Both the position numbers and the translations under genes were made by a program. From Bacillota bacterium (GTDB lineage: Bacteria; Bacillota; Clostridia; Christensenellales; UMGS416): 64,000 nt of DNA. Location of the stretch: contig JAEZSE010000049.1 in assembly GCA_023421955.1 (NCBI GenBank), positions 15,258 through 79,257 of the forward strand, given 5' to 3'. Shown here piece after piece: positions 35,972 to 44,883 of the stretch; position 1 is the stretch's first letter, and each line of letters starts with the position of its first letter. The notes below the pieces were generated by a model. That model saw only the letters and a program-made list of their open reading frames with translations, was not told the origin of the DNA and did not search any database.

Positions 35972-36094
35972 ACCCGCCCACCGCGCAAGCCTTGTGCCTG
36001 GATGGCGCTTTAGCCAAGCAACACCGGATGCAGCAGAAGGCTGCATCCGCCCGCATGGATGCGGGCGAGGTGTTGCGAAGGTCGCTGGGCGGGT
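35972..36094. other. Five-helix structured element (RNA or dispersed repeat)
   Basis: The segment folds by eye into one closed multi-branch structure. A 9-bp outer stem (ACCCGCCCA 35972-35980 with 36086-36094) encloses a 6-bp hairpin at 35983-35997, a short TGGC/GCCA hairpin near 36003-36016, and an 8-bp stem (GCAACACC 36018-36025 with 36069-36076). That stem holds two strong hairpins, GGATGCAG/CTGCATCC and GCCCGCAT/ATGCGGGC. It lies between the convergent SDR and AraC genes and has no coding capacity. It could be a structured RNA or a repeat-family member; no family is recognised. Confidence 0.5.
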
Positions 36095-36148
36095 TCTATC
36101 ATTTGCCTCCGCCGAATGAATCGGCTGTCGGCTTCGTCGGTTTATTCC

Positions 36149-37090
36149 TCATAAGTGAAAATCTGGGCTTCTTAGCTCTCGTAGGGGCAGGGGGATTACT
36201 GGCTCCTGCCCCCCCGCGCTCCTCTTGCGATACTGCGCCGGCGTGCAGTTTCGGGTGAGCTTAAAGACCTTGTCGAAATAGTTGATGTTGCAGAATCCGG
36301 TCCTCGCGGCGATCTCGGTCACCGGCAGATCCGTCCCGCTGAGCAGCCCGGCGGCTTTTTCCACGCGGGTCAGGTTCATGAAATCCACCAGCGTGCGACC
36401 GGTCAGCTTTTTGAAGGTCTTGCAGAAGTGGGCGGGGCTCAGTGCGACCATACGGGCTGCGCTGGACACCGTCAGCCGCTCGGCATGGTTGAGGTCGATG
36501 TGTTCCAGCAGCGCCTTGAAGCGGTCGATGCTCATGGCCAGGCGGCCGATGTCGGTGCCGCCTTCCTCCCTGCTTGGAAAATTCCGGCACATGGCCAGCA
36601 CCATCAGCTGCAGTGCCGCCTTCACGGCCAGCTCGTAGCCCTCCCGTCGGCGTTCGAATTCGTCCAGGAGCAGGTCCAGCGCCGCCCGGAGCTCCCCGTA
36701 GCCTGCGTCGCCGGGGGCGATCCTCTCCGGGAAGAGCCGCTTGTTTTCCAGGAAGGGGAGCACATATCTGGCGTGGCTGGGGTCCGGCAAGGCGCTGCTC
36801 AGCAGCGCCTTGTGGAACACGATGGCCTGATAGACCACCGGTTCATCGCCCAGGGCGGTTCCGGAGTGCAGCAGACCGCTGTTCACGATCAATATGTCGC
36901 CGGGCCGGGCCTCATGGCTGCGGCCCTGCAGCACAAAGACTGCCCGGCCCTGCAGCATCGTGATGATCTCGATGCTGTCGTGCCAGTGCAGGTGGAGGAC
37001 GCTGTAGCCGGTAGATGTGTTGGTGAACACGTTCATCGGGAAGAACCGGTCGATCAGCTGTGTCTTTTCCATCAGTTCCGGTTGGTTCAT
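36149..37090 (-). CDS. AraC-family transcriptional regulator
   Basis: A 313-residue regulator. The N-terminal cupin has HLHWHDSIEIITMLQG, a sugar-sensing type sensor domain. The C-terminal AraC DNA-binding domain has two helix-turn-helix units: LTVSSAARMVALSPAHFCKTFKKLTG and VTEIAARTGFCNINYFDKVFK. ATG 37090 with GGGAG six bases before is favoured over the ATG at 37126. It is divergent from the isomerase-oxidoreductase operon, whose expression it probably controls. The last residues overlap a GGGGCAGGGG/CCTGCCCC inverted repeat (about 36184-36215), so the C-terminus may have been altered. Confidence 0.9.
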   Translation of the reverse strand: MNQPELMEKTQLIDRFFPMNVFTNTSTGYSVLHLHWHDSIEIITMLQGRAVFVLQGRSHEARPGDILIVNSGLLHSGTALGDEPVVYQAIVFHKALLSSALPDPSHARYVLPFLENKRLFPERIAPGDAGYGELRAALDLLLDEFERRREGYELAVKAALQLMVLAMCRNFPSREEGGTDIGRLAMSIDRFKALLEHIDLNHAERLTVSSAARMVALSPAHFCKTFKKLTGRTLVDFMNLTRVEKAAGLLSGTDLPVTEIAARTGFCNINYFDKVFKLTRNCTPAQYRKRSAGGQEPVIPLPLRELRSPDFHL

Positions 37091-37215
37091 CGCGCGCTCC
37101 CGCCGGGCCGCAGGATTGTATAACATTTCCGCAATGGGATGTATAGTATCCCAGCCGCGGCCCGGATATCATCATTATATACGATGCTTCCTATCACGAA
37201 AAGCAGGAGGGTTCC

Positions 37216-38100
37216 ATGGAAAACATACGGATCGGCACGCTGGTAAACGGACCGGACGCGGTCAGGGTGATCCCCCAGATCCTGCCCCACGGCTTCGAGT
37301 CGTTCACGATCACGTTCTGGCAGACCACCGGCAACATCGACCTGGCGGAGTTGGCCAAACGGGTAAAGGACGCGCTGGGAGACAGCGGAGCGGTGATTTC
37401 GGCGGTGTCTGTCTTCGGCAACCCACTGACCTGCGAAGGCAACAACGCCGACGCGCTGAAGAGCTGGGAGCGCCTGATCGACAGCGCCCATTTGTTCGGC
37501 GCCGGCATCGTGTCGGGCTTCACCGGCCGCATCCCCGGCAAGCCCATCGAAGGCTCCATCCCGGCGTTCCAACAGGTCTTCGGGGAGCTTCAAAAGCGGG
37601 CGGCGGACCGGGGCGTGCTCATCGCCTTTGAAAACTGCAACATGGGTGGGGATTGGCGGGATGGCGAGTGGAACATCGCCCACAACCCGGCGGCGTGGGA
37701 ATTGATGTTCGACGCCGTGCCGGAAAGCAACCTGGGCCTGGAATGGGAGCCCTGCCACCAGATGGTGCAGCTGATCGAACCCATCCCCCAGCTGCGCAAA
37801 TGGGTGGGGAAGGTCTTCCACCTGCACGGCAAGGACGCCACGATTGCCTGGGACATTGTGCGGGAGCAGGGTATCGGCGGGCCAAAAGAGTTCGTCTGGC
37901 ACCGCACTCCGGGCTTCGGCGACTCCAACTGGACCGACATCATCACGATCCTCCGGCAGGGTGGCTACCGGGGCGCCATCGACATTGAGGGCTGGCATGA
38001 CCCGGTCTATCGCGACGAGCTGGAGATGACCGGGCAGGTGCACGGCCTGAATTACCTGAAACGCTGCCGGGGCGGGGACTTCGTGCCCAATCCGGCGTGA
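37216..38100 (+). CDS. Sugar phosphate isomerase/epimerase-family TIM barrel protein
   Basis: A 294-residue protein of the xylose-isomerase-like TIM-barrel family. Metal-ligand segments typical of the family are visible: IAFENCNMGG (Glu), LGLEWEPCHQM (Glu and His), FHLHGKDA (His, Asp), and GAIDIEGWHDP near the C-terminus (Glu). Members isomerise or epimerise free or oxidised sugars and inositols; the substrate is unknown. AGGAGG precedes the ATG at 37216. It lies 10 bp before a Gfo/Idh oxidoreductase and is divergent from an AraC regulator, forming an apparent catabolic module. The region is distinctly GC-rich. Confidence 0.85.
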   Translation: MENIRIGTLVNGPDAVRVIPQILPHGFESFTITFWQTTGNIDLAELAKRVKDALGDSGAVISAVSVFGNPLTCEGNNADALKSWERLIDSAHLFGAGIVSGFTGRIPGKPIEGSIPAFQQVFGELQKRAADRGVLIAFENCNMGGDWRDGEWNIAHNPAAWELMFDAVPESNLGLEWEPCHQMVQLIEPIPQLRKWVGKVFHLHGKDATIAWDIVREQGIGGPKEFVWHRTPGFGDSNWTDIITILRQGGYRGAIDIEGWHDPVYRDELEMTGQVHGLNYLKRCRGGDFVPNPA

Positions 38101-38110
38101 GGAGGCGACC

Positions 38111-39130
38111 ATGAAGCGGTTCAACATCGTCGTGGCCGGCTGTGGTGCCATGGCCAACGAATGGGTGAAATACACATTGGAGCGTCAGGACTGCCGCGTC
38201 GCGGGCCTGGTGGATATCAGGGCAGAGAATGCCGCGGCGATGGCGACCCGGCACGGTCTGGACGCGCCGGTGTTCACCGACCTTACGGATGCTCTGGGCG
38301 CCACCGATGCCAACCTGGTGTTCGACATCACGGTGCCAGGCAGCCACCGCGACGTGGTTGTGACGGCGCTGCACGCCGGCTGCGACGTGCTGGGGGAAAA
38401 GCCCATGGCGTCGTCGCTTGCGGAGGCCCGCGAGATGGTGCAGGTCGCCCGCCAGACCGGCAGGACCTATGCCGTGATGCAGAACCGGCGCTACCTCCGT
38501 CAGGGGCGGGCCTTCGCCCAAGCGATCCGGTCCGGGGCCATTGGAAGGCCCGGATTTGTCACAGCAGACTTTTTCCTCGGGCCCCACTTCGGCGGCTTCC
38601 GCGACGCGATGGAAAGCCCACTGGTGCTGGACATGGCCATCCACACCTTCGACCAGGCACGGGCCTACTGCGGCTGCGACCCGGTTTCGGTGTACTGCCA
38701 CGAGTTCAACCCCGAGGGGTCGTGGTACCAGGGCAGCGCCTCGGCGGTGTGCGTGTTCGAGATGACCGGCGGTTGCGTGTTCTGCTACCGGGGCTCCTGG
38801 TGCGCCGAGGGGTGCAATACCTCCTGGGACGCCCAATGGCGCGTCGTCGGCAGCCTCGGCTCCGCCGTGTGGGACGGCGCCGGCGAGCCGGTCGTGGAGG
38901 CCGTGGATATGTCCGCCGAACCGTCATTCATCCGCCCGACCCAGCCTGTGGAGATTGTCCATGACGAGCACCGCGAGGGGCACTTCGGCTGCCTGGATGA
39001 CATGTTCCAGGCCCTGCTGGAGGGCAGCCGCGCCCCCACCGACTGCGAGGACAACGTCAAGAGCGTCGCGATGGTGTTTGCCGCGATGCAGAGCGCCCGG
39101 GAGGGGCGGAAAGTCGAAATTATACTCTAG
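38111..39130 (+). CDS. Gfo/Idh/MocA-family oxidoreductase
   Basis: A 339-residue NAD(P)-dependent sugar or cyclitol dehydrogenase. It begins VVAGCGAMANEWVKY (Rossmann), with GEKPMASSLAEA containing the active-site Lys and the C-terminal-domain segment LVLDMAIHTFDQARAYCG (His/Asp catalytic region). It shares the family with the WbpB-like gene at 12.4 kb but differs in motif details, so it is not a close duplicate. ATG 38111 follows GGAGGCGACC. Co-transcribed with the isomerase and ended by an 18-bp-arm palindrome. Confidence 0.88.
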   Translation: MKRFNIVVAGCGAMANEWVKYTLERQDCRVAGLVDIRAENAAAMATRHGLDAPVFTDLTDALGATDANLVFDITVPGSHRDVVVTALHAGCDVLGEKPMASSLAEAREMVQVARQTGRTYAVMQNRRYLRQGRAFAQAIRSGAIGRPGFVTADFFLGPHFGGFRDAMESPLVLDMAIHTFDQARAYCGCDPVSVYCHEFNPEGSWYQGSASAVCVFEMTGGCVFCYRGSWCAEGCNTSWDAQWRVVGSLGSAVWDGAGEPVVEAVDMSAEPSFIRPTQPVEIVHDEHREGHFGCLDDMFQALLEGSRAPTDCEDNVKSVAMVFAAMQSAREGRKVEIIL

Positions 39131-39141
39131 TTGATCAAGCG

Positions 39142-39180
39142 ATATCCCCCCTGTCGCTGCCGCAGCGACAGGGGGGATAT
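39142..39180. terminator. Long perfect palindrome, terminator-like
   Basis: ATATCCCCCCTGTCGCTGC and its complement form an almost loop-free 18 to 19-bp inverted repeat directly after the Gfo/Idh stop and before the convergent pirin gene. It can terminate both. The CCCCCC-TGTC/GACA-GGGGGG arms match the right end of the 61918-62065 element (GACAGGGGGGAT), so it may be a solo repeat fragment. Confidence 0.65.
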
Positions 39181-39201
39181 TTACAGAATCTTGTTCTGGG
39201 C

Positions 39202-40047
39202 TTATTGTTGATGTTTCAAAAACGTGCCCTTCTTCAGCTCGTCAAACGCCAGTTTCAGTTCCTCCATCGTGTTCATCACGATGGGCCCGCCCCAGGCCAC
39301 CGGCTCCCCAAGCGGTGTTCCGGCGAAAATGATGAAGCGGATGCCCTTGGCCCCGGCTGCAACCTCCAAAAGATTACCCGCGCCGAGTAATGCTGCCTGA
39401 TGGTGGCTCACCATCGTTTCTCCTGCGCCGACCGTGCCAGATCCCTCCACCACGTAGAGGAACACCTTGTCTTCCGGCTTCGTGGGAAGCGCCCATCGCC
39501 GCCCTGCATCGAGCTGCACATCCAGTAGTGTGGCCGGCACATAATCACCTTGTGTGACACCCTCGGCCTCTTCATACTGTCCGGCCACCACGGCCACCGC
39601 AGCGCCACCTTGACGCACAAGCGGGATCCGGTCGGGCGTGAGGTCGCGGTATTGAGGCGCCGTCATCTTGTACTTTTTCGGAAGGTTGATCCACAGCTGC
39701 AGCCCCAACATCCTGGGCGAGGCCTGCGGCATCTCCTGATGAATGATGCCGCTGCCGGCCGTCATCCACTGGCAGCAGCCATCACGGATCATGCCCTTGT
39801 TACTGAGGCTGTCACCGTGCTCGATGGCGCCCTGGATCAGATAAGTAACGGTCTCAATGCCCCGGTGGGGGTGCCATGGAAAGCCCTTCACATAATCATT
39901 GGGATCGGCAGAGTCAAAAGCATCCAGCATCAGAAACGGGTCAAAGTCAGCCACGTCGTCGTGCCCGATCACGCGGACCAGCCTCACGCCAGCACCGTCG
40001 GTCGTGCGGACTCCGGTTACGATCCGCTTTACTTCTCTCGAACCCAT
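39202..40047 (-). CDS. Pirin-family protein
   Basis: A 281-residue bicupin. The N-terminal cupin has the metal site HPHRGIETVTYLIQG with His, His and later GSGIIHQEMP (His, Glu), as in pirin and quercetin 2,3-dioxygenases. The C-terminal cupin ends with WGGPIVMNTMEEL, the usual pirin tail. Some pirins have quercetinase activity and others act as regulators or stress proteins; the role here is unknown. The ATG at 40047 has AAGGAGG at 6-7 bases; the upstream TTG at 40074 is unlikely. Confidence 0.9.
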   Translation of the reverse strand: MGSREVKRIVTGVRTTDGAGVRLVRVIGHDDVADFDPFLMLDAFDSADPNDYVKGFPWHPHRGIETVTYLIQGAIEHGDSLSNKGMIRDGCCQWMTAGSGIIHQEMPQASPRMLGLQLWINLPKKYKMTAPQYRDLTPDRIPLVRQGGAAVAVVAGQYEEAEGVTQGDYVPATLLDVQLDAGRRWALPTKPEDKVFLYVVEGSGTVGAGETMVSHHQAALLGAGNLLEVAAGAKGIRFIIFAGTPLGEPVAWGGPIVMNTMEELKLAFDELKKGTFLKHQQ

Positions 40048-40161
40048 TGTGTGCCTCCTTGTATTATTTGCCAACGATCCTTCTTATTGCTTTTCAGTAT
40101 AGCACTGTTTTTGCATTGGTTCATCATTTTGAACTCATTTGGCCATGCTTCAACCTTTTGG

Positions 40162-40190
40162 TTGACACCTATGCACTGCCTGCATATAAT
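40162..40190 (+). promoter_or_regulatory. Consensus sigma-A promoter of leuS
   Basis: Perfect TTGACA (40162-40167) and TATAAT (40185-40190) with 17-bp spacing, directly upstream of the T-box leader. Confidence 0.9.
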
Positions 40191-40194
40191 ATCC

Positions 40195-40485
40195 TTAACT
40201 CAAATACCCACGCAATGATGGGGAGCCAGGGGCAAGCAATCCCGCTCAGAGAGCCGCCGGCCGGTGCAAGGCGGCAGGGAAGCAGCCCATTCTCTCACCC
40301 CGGAGCATCCAACCGAAAGCGCTTATTGCTGCGTAGGCTTGGACGGAGACCCACCGATACAGGGGCAGGATCTGGGCATATCTGTTTGGTGGCTCGCATC
40401 CGAACAAGATGGGGATGAAATCTCCAATCAGAGTGGTACCGCGAACGGCCCTTCGCCTCTGTGAGGTGAAGGGCGTTTATTTTGC
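40195..40485 (+). promoter_or_regulatory. T-box leader controlling leuS
   Basis: A full T-box riboswitch that reads uncharged tRNA. Stem I carries an AATGATGGGGAG start (about 40214), and an AGAGCCGCCGGCCGGTGCAAGGCGGC distal loop region (about 40250-40276, the GGTG motif of T-boxes). The T-box itself is AGAGTGGTACCGCG at 40430-40443, which pairs the tRNA CCA end. An intrinsic terminator follows (GCCCTTCGCCTC/GAGGTGAAGGGC, then TTTATTTT, 40447-40482). A CTC triplet near 40292-40296 is placed where the leucine specifier would be. Low charged tRNA-Leu should prevent termination and raise leuS expression. Confidence 0.88.
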
Positions 40486-40540
40486 TTCTTGGTAGGGGCG
40501 GGGCTTCATACCCGCCCAAGAATAGGTTCTGGGAGGGTTC

Positions 40541-42955
40541 ATGATGGCCAAGGAATTCTACAACCCATCGAATATCGAAAAAAAATGGCAGGACATCTGG
40601 GATGAAAAGGGCGTTTTCCGTGCCGAGGACGACTTTTCCAAGCCCAAGTTCTACGGCCTGATCGAGTTTCCCTATCCTTCCGGCGCGGGCCTGCATGTAG
40701 GGCACCCCCGCAGCAACACGGCAATGGACATCATCGCCCGCAAGCGCCGCATGGAGGGCTACAACGTGCTGTTCCCAATCGGTTGGGATGCGTTCGGTTT
40801 GCCCACAGAAAACTACGCGATCAAAAACAACATTCAGCCGTCAGTTGTGACAAAAAACAATACGGACCGGTTCCGCAGCCAGCTGAAGGCGCTGGGCTTT
40901 TCCTTTGATTATTCCCGGGAGATCAACACCACCGATCCAGCCTATTTCAAGTGGACACAGTGGATCTTCCTGAAGCTGTTTGAGCGCGGCCTGGCCTATA
41001 AAACCGAGATGCCGATCAACTACTGCACCAGTTGCCGCGTGGGGTTGTCCAACGAGGAAGTGGTGGACGGTGTGTGCGAGCGCTGCGGCGGCGCCGTGGT
41101 GCAGAAGGTAAAAAGCCAGTGGATGCTGAAGATCACCGACTATGCCCAGAAGCTGCTGGACGGCCTGGATACGATTGACTTTATAGAGAAGGTCAAAATC
41201 CAGCAGCGCAACTGGATCGGCCGCAGCGAAGGTGCAGAGATGGACTTTGCCATCGCCGGTTCTGAGGACAGGATCAAGGTCTTTACGACCCGCCCGGACA
41301 CGGTGTTTGGCGCAACCTATATGGTGCTCTCGCCGGAGCACCCGCTGATCGACAAACACCGCACACAAATCGCCAATTTCCATGAGGTTGTCGAGTATCG
41401 CAAGGCTGCTTCCGGCAAGTCTGCGATGGAGCGCACGGAACTCAGCAAGGAGAAGACAGGCGTGCGCCTCAGTGGTTTTGACGCCGTGAACCCGGCCACT
41501 GGCGAGTCGATCCCAGTGTGGATCTCCGACTATGTGCTGATGACTTATGGCACCGGCGCGATCATGGCCGTGCCCGGCCATGACGAGCGCGACTGGGAGT
41601 TTGCCAAGAAGTTCGGCCTGTCCATCGTTGAGGTGGTGGCTGGCGGTAACGTGCAGGAGGCGGCATTCTCTGATATCGAAAGCGGCACGATGGTGAACTC
41701 CGGCTTTTTGAACGGGCTCACCGTGAAGCAGGCCAAGGCCAGGATTACCGACTGGCTGGAGGAGCAGAAGCTGGGCCATCGCACTGTGAACTACAAGCTG
41801 CGCGACTGGGTGTTTTCCCGCCAGCGCTATTGGGGCGAGCCTATCCCGCTGGTGCATTGCGAGCATTGCGGCTGGGTGCCTCTGCCCTATGAGCAACTGC
41901 CGCTCACGCTGCCGGAAGTGGCTGAGTTCCGCCCCGGTGAGGACGGCGAGTCGCCTTTGGCTGCCATCGATAGCTGGGTGACAACGAGCTGCCCCAAGTG
42001 TGGTGGCCGGGCCCGTCGTGAAACCGACACGATGCCCCAGTGGGCCGGTTCGTCCTGGTACTTCCTGCGTTACATCGACCCGCACAACGACACTGAGTTG
42101 GCGGCGATGGACAAGCTTAAATATTGGGCGCCAGTGGATTGGTACAACGGCGGCATGGAGCACACCACGTTGCACCTGCTCTATTCCCGGTTCTGGCACA
42201 AGTTCCTCTATGACATTGGTGTGGTGCCCAACCCGGAGCCTTATCAGAAGCGCACCAGCCATGGAATGATCCTGGGTGAAAACGGCGAAAAGATGAGCAA
42301 GGCCCGCGGCAACGTGGTCAACCCCGACGATATGGTGCAGGAATTCGGTGCTGATTCATTCCGTTTGTATGAGATGTTCATGGGCGCCTTTGATCAGGCG
42401 ATCCCGTGGAGCACCGCCGGGGTGAAAGGTTGCCGCCGCTTCCTGGATCGCGTGTGGCGCATGGAGGAAATGGTTCAGGGAAAAGAAAACCCGGCGCTCA
42501 CCACTTCTCTGCACAAGCTGATCCGCAAAGTCAGTGAAGACTATGAGGCGATGAAATACAACACCGCCATCGCCGCGATGATGGCCTTTGTGAATGAGGT
42601 CTACGAGGCGGGCAGTCTGGGCAAGGAAGACTTCGGCGCGCTGCTCCGGCTGCTGAACCCGGTGGCACCCCACATCACAGAGGAGCTTTGGGAGCGGGGC
42701 GGGTTTGCCGGCCTTGTCTGCCGGAGCCGCTGGCCTCAGTATGATCCTGCTCTTTGTGTGGACGAAACCAAGGAAATCGCCGTGCAGGTCAATGGCAAGG
42801 TGCGCGGGCGCATCGTGATCGCTGCCGCAGCGAGCAACGAAGAAATCGAGAAGCAGGCGTTGGCAGGCCCTGATGTGCAGGCATGGATTGAGGGCAAGAC
42901 GATCATGAAGGTGATCGTGGTGCAGGGGAAGATTGCCAACATTGTGGTGAAATAG
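40541..42955 (+). CDS. leuS: Leucyl-tRNA synthetase
   Basis: An 804-residue class Ia synthetase charging tRNA-Leu. The HIGH-type signature is HVGH at residues 52-55, KMSK is near 583 (GEKMSKARGN), and the CP1 editing domain lies between (TTRPDTVFGATY; TGTGAIMAVPGHDERD, including the conserved GHDERD with its editing Asp). A zinc-binding insertion has CEHC and CPKC. Length is normal for Bacillota. GGGAGGG precedes tandem ATGs at 40541/40544. Expression is under the T-box just upstream. Ends at a terminator. Confidence 0.97.
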   Translation: MMAKEFYNPSNIEKKWQDIWDEKGVFRAEDDFSKPKFYGLIEFPYPSGAGLHVGHPRSNTAMDIIARKRRMEGYNVLFPIGWDAFGLPTENYAIKNNIQPSVVTKNNTDRFRSQLKALGFSFDYSREINTTDPAYFKWTQWIFLKLFERGLAYKTEMPINYCTSCRVGLSNEEVVDGVCERCGGAVVQKVKSQWMLKITDYAQKLLDGLDTIDFIEKVKIQQRNWIGRSEGAEMDFAIAGSEDRIKVFTTRPDTVFGATYMVLSPEHPLIDKHRTQIANFHEVVEYRKAASGKSAMERTELSKEKTGVRLSGFDAVNPATGESIPVWISDYVLMTYGTGAIMAVPGHDERDWEFAKKFGLSIVEVVAGGNVQEAAFSDIESGTMVNSGFLNGLTVKQAKARITDWLEEQKLGHRTVNYKLRDWVFSRQRYWGEPIPLVHCEHCGWVPLPYEQLPLTLPEVAEFRPGEDGESPLAAIDSWVTTSCPKCGGRARRETDTMPQWAGSSWYFLRYIDPHNDTELAAMDKLKYWAPVDWYNGGMEHTTLHLLYSRFWHKFLYDIGVVPNPEPYQKRTSHGMILGENGEKMSKARGNVVNPDDMVQEFGADSFRLYEMFMGAFDQAIPWSTAGVKGCRRFLDRVWRMEEMVQGKENPALTTSLHKLIRKVSEDYEAMKYNTAIAAMMAFVNEVYEAGSLGKEDFGALLRLLNPVAPHITEELWERGGFAGLVCRSRWPQYDPALCVDETKEIAVQVNGKVRGRIVIAAAASNEEIEKQALAGPDVQAWIEGKTIMKVIVVQGKIANIVVK

Positions 42956-42971
42956 CAAAGGCATGTCAACG

Positions 42972-43005
42972 AACGCCCCCTGCTCGTTTGGGCAAGGGGC
43001 GTTTT
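42972..43005 (+). terminator. Intrinsic terminator after leuS
   Basis: CGCCCCCTGC/GCAAGGGGCG stem followed by TTTTCTGTTT, 16 bp past the leuS stop; also usable for the convergent hydrolase gene. Confidence 0.75.
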
Positions 43006-43026
43006 CTGTTTGTCATGCAGCGTATG

Positions 43027-43782
43027 TTACTTGATTGCTTGGCCAAAAAAACGATCCATCGCATCCGCTGCGATTGCCTGCTGGGTTGCTGCTGATATCT
43101 CGGCAATCCCATCGTCTTTCTGTGCTCCATAATCGCCATATTGGGCATGATTCCCGCCGGCAATCTCCAGAAACTGCGAGTTTGCAGGTAGGTTTCCTCT
43201 GGAAGCTTCGAACTTTTCACGGTTGAGCACGCCGTCTTTGCTGCCTGTGATCACCAGCACTGGCAGACCACTCTGGCTTAAGTCGCTTGCCGAATAGGAA
43301 CCGAGCAGCACCAAGCCTTGGCACTTGCCTGCATTGCCGGCGCACCATGCCGCTGCCATGGAACCGCCCAGAGAGTGGCCGCCCACGAGCCAATGTTCAA
43401 TCTTTGGATAAGCGTCAATGACCCTGCCGGCAGCATTGATATCAAACACGGCAAGGTTGAAAGGCATCTTCACCAGCACGCAGGCGTACCCCTTCTGCGC
43501 TAGGGCCTTCATTAGTGGAGCATATGCCGAAGCCTCTACTTTGCCGCCGGGGTAGAAGATAAAACCGGCTTTTGGCTGTATTCCATCGGGTTGAAAGATA
43601 GTCCGGTCATGTTCCGTTGCTACAGTCACACCGTCGCCGCTTTGCATAGCAGCAACTGAGACATCATCTGCCTGATAATAGTCTGATGCGTAGATGAAAA
43701 ACGACAGGGCGAGTAAAGCGACAATAATTCCTGTGGTGATCAGGATCGGCTGAAGCTTCTTTTTCTGCTTGCCTTTTTCCAT
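43027..43782 (-). CDS. Membrane-anchored alpha/beta hydrolase
   Basis: A 251-residue protein: a Lys-rich N-terminus and one membrane helix (residues about 12-32), then an alpha/beta-hydrolase fold facing outside. The nucleophile elbow is GGHSLGGSMAA, with Asp in ITGSKDGVLN and His in IAGGNHAQYGDYG completing the triad. The closest recognised shape is the DUF-type 'alpha/beta hydrolase' of about 250 residues in Bacillota with unknown substrate. ATG 43782 gives the positive-inside anchor expected. Convergent with leuS; no operon partner. Confidence 0.82.
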   Translation of the reverse strand: MEKGKQKKKLQPILITTGIIVALLALSFFIYASDYYQADDVSVAAMQSGDGVTVATEHDRTIFQPDGIQPKAGFIFYPGGKVEASAYAPLMKALAQKGYACVLVKMPFNLAVFDINAAGRVIDAYPKIEHWLVGGHSLGGSMAAAWCAGNAGKCQGLVLLGSYSASDLSQSGLPVLVITGSKDGVLNREKFEASRGNLPANSQFLEIAGGNHAQYGDYGAQKDDGIAEISAATQQAIAADAMDRFFGQAIK

Positions 43783-43939
43783 GACAGGCCACCCCCTGCA
43801 GGTATGCTACAGGATTGCGCCATTCAGCGCAAGAGTTCATGAGGGCGCGGTGGTTAAATCTTGTGAAGTGTAACGGATAGCCATATAATCATGGATATGG
43901 GATATCTCAAAATTTTCATATGACGAAGGAGCGCTACAC

Positions 43940-44272
43940 ATGTCCCGCTATGTCAATGAGATCTCCACCGTGAAGAGCCCCGAGGAAATTTCGGCAGCTA
44001 TCCAGCAATTCATGGCCAAGGAAGGCTTCACCCTGCGCACCTACACCGATGGGCAGAAGGTCTGGCAGAAGGGCGATGGCTTTGTGACTGCGCCGCAGTT
44101 TATTCTTGTGTTGCTAGCGCCGGGTAAAGTCCGAGTAGAGGCGTGGTGCAAGTTCGCTGTACTGCCTGGTGTATATGGCGATGAGATGAATCTGGAAGGG
44201 GTCATGGGTTTTGCAGTGAAGAAGCTGCTCAAGACCCGTGTGACAGAGTTGGAGCGCCGCCTGGTTGGTTAA
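43940..44272 (+). CDS. Small protein of unknown function
   Basis: A 110-residue cytoplasmic protein not assigned to a family. It has an amphipathic N-terminal helix (EISAAIQQFMAKEGF), a beta-rich centre (WQKGDGFVTAPQFILVLLAPGKVRVEAWCKF), a GVYGDEMNLEGVMGF loop and a basic C-terminal helix. The start ATG has AAGGAG at 10 bases. Codon usage matches its neighbours and the ribosome site is good, so it looks like a real gene. A GGAGCGG/CCGCTCC hairpin at 44291-44318 may terminate it. Confidence 0.6.
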   Translation: MSRYVNEISTVKSPEEISAAIQQFMAKEGFTLRTYTDGQKVWQKGDGFVTAPQFILVLLAPGKVRVEAWCKFAVLPGVYGDEMNLEGVMGFAVKKLLKTRVTELERRLVG

Positions 44273-44331
44273 CCAAAATAATGTATGGTTAGGAAGGAGC
44301 GGGTCTTGCCGCTCCTACCTTATTGCGGTGC

Positions 44332-44820
44332 TTATTTTTGCGGTTTCGCCAGCTCGTAGTAGCGGGAAGGAACCCCGTCTTCTTTAAACTCCTCAATCTC
44401 CTTAAACCCGGTTTTCTTCAGCAACCTGTCTGACCGGGTGTTGGCCTTATAGGCGAAGGCGCACAGTTTGTCGATGCTGAAACGTTGAAACACCATGGCG
44501 CGGAACAACCCCAATGCTTCGGTGCCAACGCCATGCCCCCAAATGACCTTATCAAACAGCACGATGCTGACGAAGGCCTGCTTTTCTTCCACCTCATCAA
44601 TGCTGTAGCACCACACATCACCCACGTAACGGCCATCGAGCAAAATGACCTGACCGAAGCTTGTGGAGTCCGGTCGCTGTGCCTGTTCAAAATGGCGCAG
44701 GGAATCCTCCACTGTTCCTCTGGTGAAGGGGAACAACCGCTCGATTTCCGTATCCTGCGTCTTCTCCCAAAAAATGCGCACATGATCCGCCGTGCGGTCT
44801 GCTAACTGTATAGTGCTCAT
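44332..44820 (-). CDS. GNAT-family N-acetyltransferase
   Basis: A 162-residue acetyltransferase of the RimJ/RimL-like GNAT subgroup. Motifs are DRTADHVRIFWEKTQDTEIER, then FVSIVLFDKVIWGHGVGTEALGLF (the acetyl-CoA-binding Q/RxxGxG/A loop as GHGVGT) and the C-terminal ANTRSDRLLKKTGFKEIEEF (conserved N and S/R residues). Likely acts on a protein N-terminus or small amine. ATG 44820 follows AAAGGGG; a GTG one codon upstream is possible. It is the next minus-strand gene after the short alaS, across a terminator. Confidence 0.82.
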   Translation of the reverse strand: MSTIQLADRTADHVRIFWEKTQDTEIERLFPFTRGTVEDSLRHFEQAQRPDSTSFGQVILLDGRYVGDVWCYSIDEVEEKQAFVSIVLFDKVIWGHGVGTEALGLFRAMVFQRFSIDKLCAFAYKANTRSDRLLKKTGFKEIEEFKEDGVPSRYYELAKPQK

Positions 44821-44832
44821 CACAATCCCCTT

Positions 44833-44867
44833 TGAAAAAGGCCACCCGGCAAATCCCGAGTGGCCTT
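44833..44867 (-). terminator. Intrinsic terminator of alaS
   Basis: AAGGCCACTCGGG/CCGGGTGGCCTT arms followed by TTTTTC on the minus strand, 17 bp after the alaS stop. It shows that the short alaS really ends here. Confidence 0.8.
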
Positions 44868-44883
44868 GATTGATTGGGTTGGA

